Source: Rhizobiaceae bacterium (GTDB lineage Bacteria; Pseudomonadota; Alphaproteobacteria; Rhizobiales; Rhizobiaceae). Taken from it: 7,276 nt of DNA. The notes below the pieces were generated by a model that had not been told where the DNA came from, did not search any database, and saw only the letters and a program-made list of their open reading frames with translations. Location: positions 1 through 7,276 of the forward strand of contig JACMIV010000105.1 in assembly GCA_014380965.1 (NCBI GenBank). The letters are read 5' to 3'. The position numbers and the translations under genes were made by a program. Positions within the stretch are counted from its first letter, which is position 1; every line of letters starts with the position of its first letter. Positions 6,383 to 7,276 of the stretch are shown here, in pieces.

Positions 6383-7276
6383 ATGACGAAACACGCAGCG
6401 ACCATGGCGGTGGGTGACAAGAACGCGAACCTCGAGATGCGGAGCGGCACGATCGGCCCGGACGTCGTCGACATCACATCTCTTTACAAGGATACCGGCG
6501 TCTTCACTTACGATCCCGGCTTTTCCTCGACCGCGTCCTGCGAGTCCAAGATCACCTTCATCGACGGCGACGAGGGCGTGCTTCTGCACCGCGGATACCC
6601 GATCGACCAGCTCGCCGAGCATGGGGACTTCCTGGAGACCTGTTATCTCCTCTTTTACGGCGAGCTTCCGACAGCGCGCGAAAAGTCCGATTTCGTCTAC
6701 CGCGTCACCCATCACACGATGGTCCACGAGCAGATGTCGCGTTTTTACTCCGGCTTCCGCCGCGATGCGCATCCGATGGCCGTCATGGTTGGCTCCGTCG
6801 GCGCGCTTTCGGCCTTCTATCACGACTCGACGGACATCGCCGATCCGCAGCAGCGGATGATCGCCTCGATCCGCCTCATTGCGAAGACGCCGACGCTCGC
6901 CGCCATGGCCTACAAGTATCACATCGGCCAGCCCTTCGTTTATCCTCGCAACGACCTCACCTATGCCGAGAACTTTCTCCATATGTGCTTCGCGGTTCCC
7001 TGCGAGCCCTACAAGATCAACCCGATCCTGGCGCGTGCCATGGATCGGATCTTTATTCTCCATGCCGATCACGAGCAGAACGCGTCCACATCCACGGTCC
7101 GTCTCGCCGGCTCGTCGGGCGCCAATCCCTTCGCCTGCGTCGCCGCGGGCATCGCCTGTCTCTGGGGTCCTGCGCATGGCGGCGCGAACGAGGCGGCGCT
7201 GAATATGCTGATGGAGATCGGCACCAAGGATCGCATCCCGGAATTCATCGCCAAGGCCAAGGATAAGAACGATCCC
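6383..7276 (+). CDS. gltA: Citrate synthase GltA, N-terminal 298 codons (partial, runs off right edge)
   Basis: Citrate synthase condenses oxaloacetate and acetyl-CoA, the entry step of the TCA cycle, in the cytosol. The frame is open from the ATG to the window end, about 70% of the roughly 430 residues usual for the Gram-negative hexameric type. The beta-rich N-terminal part contains [20 protein letters not shown] (55-74). [15 protein letters not shown] lies at 226-240 and [14 protein letters not shown] at 260-273. His265 matches catalytic His264 of E. coli GltA (numbering offset by one). Cys207 matches E. coli Cys206, linked there to NADH inhibition, so allosteric control by NADH is plausible. 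The second catalytic His (GFGHRVYK) and the catalytic Asp lie beyond the edge. AAGGGG (6371-6376) six bases before the ATG is a good ribosome-binding site and supports this start. The upstream gap holds repeats that may regulate it. Confidence 0.97.
   Translation, partial: MTKHAATMAVGDKNANLEMRSGTIGPDVVDITSLYKDTGVFTYDPGFSSTASCESKITFIDGDEGVLLHRGYPIDQLAEHGDFLETCYLLFYGELPTAREKSDFVYRVTHHTMVHEQMSRFYSGFRRDAHPMAVMVGSVGALSAFYHDSTDIADPQQRMIASIRLIAKTPTLAAMAYKYHIGQPFVYPRNDLTYAENFLHMCFAVPCEPYKINPILARAMDRIFILHADHEQNASTSTVRLAGSSGANPFACVAAGIACLWGPAHGGANEAALNMLMEIGTKDRIPEFIAKAKDKNDP

Noticed and set aside
6134..7177. 347-codon minus-strand frame antisense to gltA
   Set aside because: The opposite strand encodes an unmistakable citrate synthase in an uninterrupted frame to the window edge.
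1..7276. Search for a novel system, mobile element, CRISPR array or tRNA
   Set aside because: All long coding frames that hold up are well-known core genes in a familiar order. I saw no regularly spaced long repeats, transposase frames, integration-site duplications or cloverleaf-like sequence.

Overview
This window looks like an ordinary stretch of core chromosome from an alphaproteobacterium, most likely of the order Hyphomicrobiales (Rhizobiales). It is GC-rich and densely coded. The gene order moaC-moeA-lexA-(comEC, opposite strand)-gltX-gltA is, from general knowledge, a familiar rhizobial arrangement. The lexA operators also follow the alphaproteobacterial direct-repeat pattern (GAAC-N7-GAAC) rather than the enterobacterial or Gram-positive pattern. 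The genus cannot be fixed from the sequence alone; an Aurantimonas-like or other rhizobial relative is only a guess.

Layout. Positions 1-135 hold the 3' end of moaC, followed 7 bases later by complete moeA (143-1354). Together these form a molybdenum-cofactor operon. Positions 1355-1436 form the lexA control region, with one perfect and one near-perfect LexA box. lexA itself (1437-2168) has its cleavage site and Ser/Lys dyad intact. comEC (2225-4726, minus strand) converges on lexA and encodes a large DNA-uptake-type membrane protein without a recognisable metallo-beta-lactamase motif. It diverges from gltX (4807-6228, glutamyl-tRNA synthetase), and the gap between them holds a plausible gltX promoter and a leader hairpin. 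A 154-base gap (6229-6382) then precedes gltA (citrate synthase), which runs off the right edge after 298 codons.

How the parts relate. moaC and moeA act at the first and last stages of molybdopterin cofactor synthesis. LexA controls the DNA-damage response and very probably its own gene. ComEC would carry incoming single-stranded DNA across the inner membrane. GltX and GltA are housekeeping enzymes of translation and the TCA cycle. These are neighbouring independent transcription units rather than one system.

I found no mobile element, CRISPR array, RNA gene or new defence or biosynthetic system. The most worthwhile unexplained structure is non-coding: the gltX-gltA gap contains an 11-bp inverted repeat with distant arms and an overlapping 20-bp-period direct repeat, which looks like an operator region for gltA. 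Many long open frames exist on the wrong strand, but these are GC-rich shadows of the real genes.
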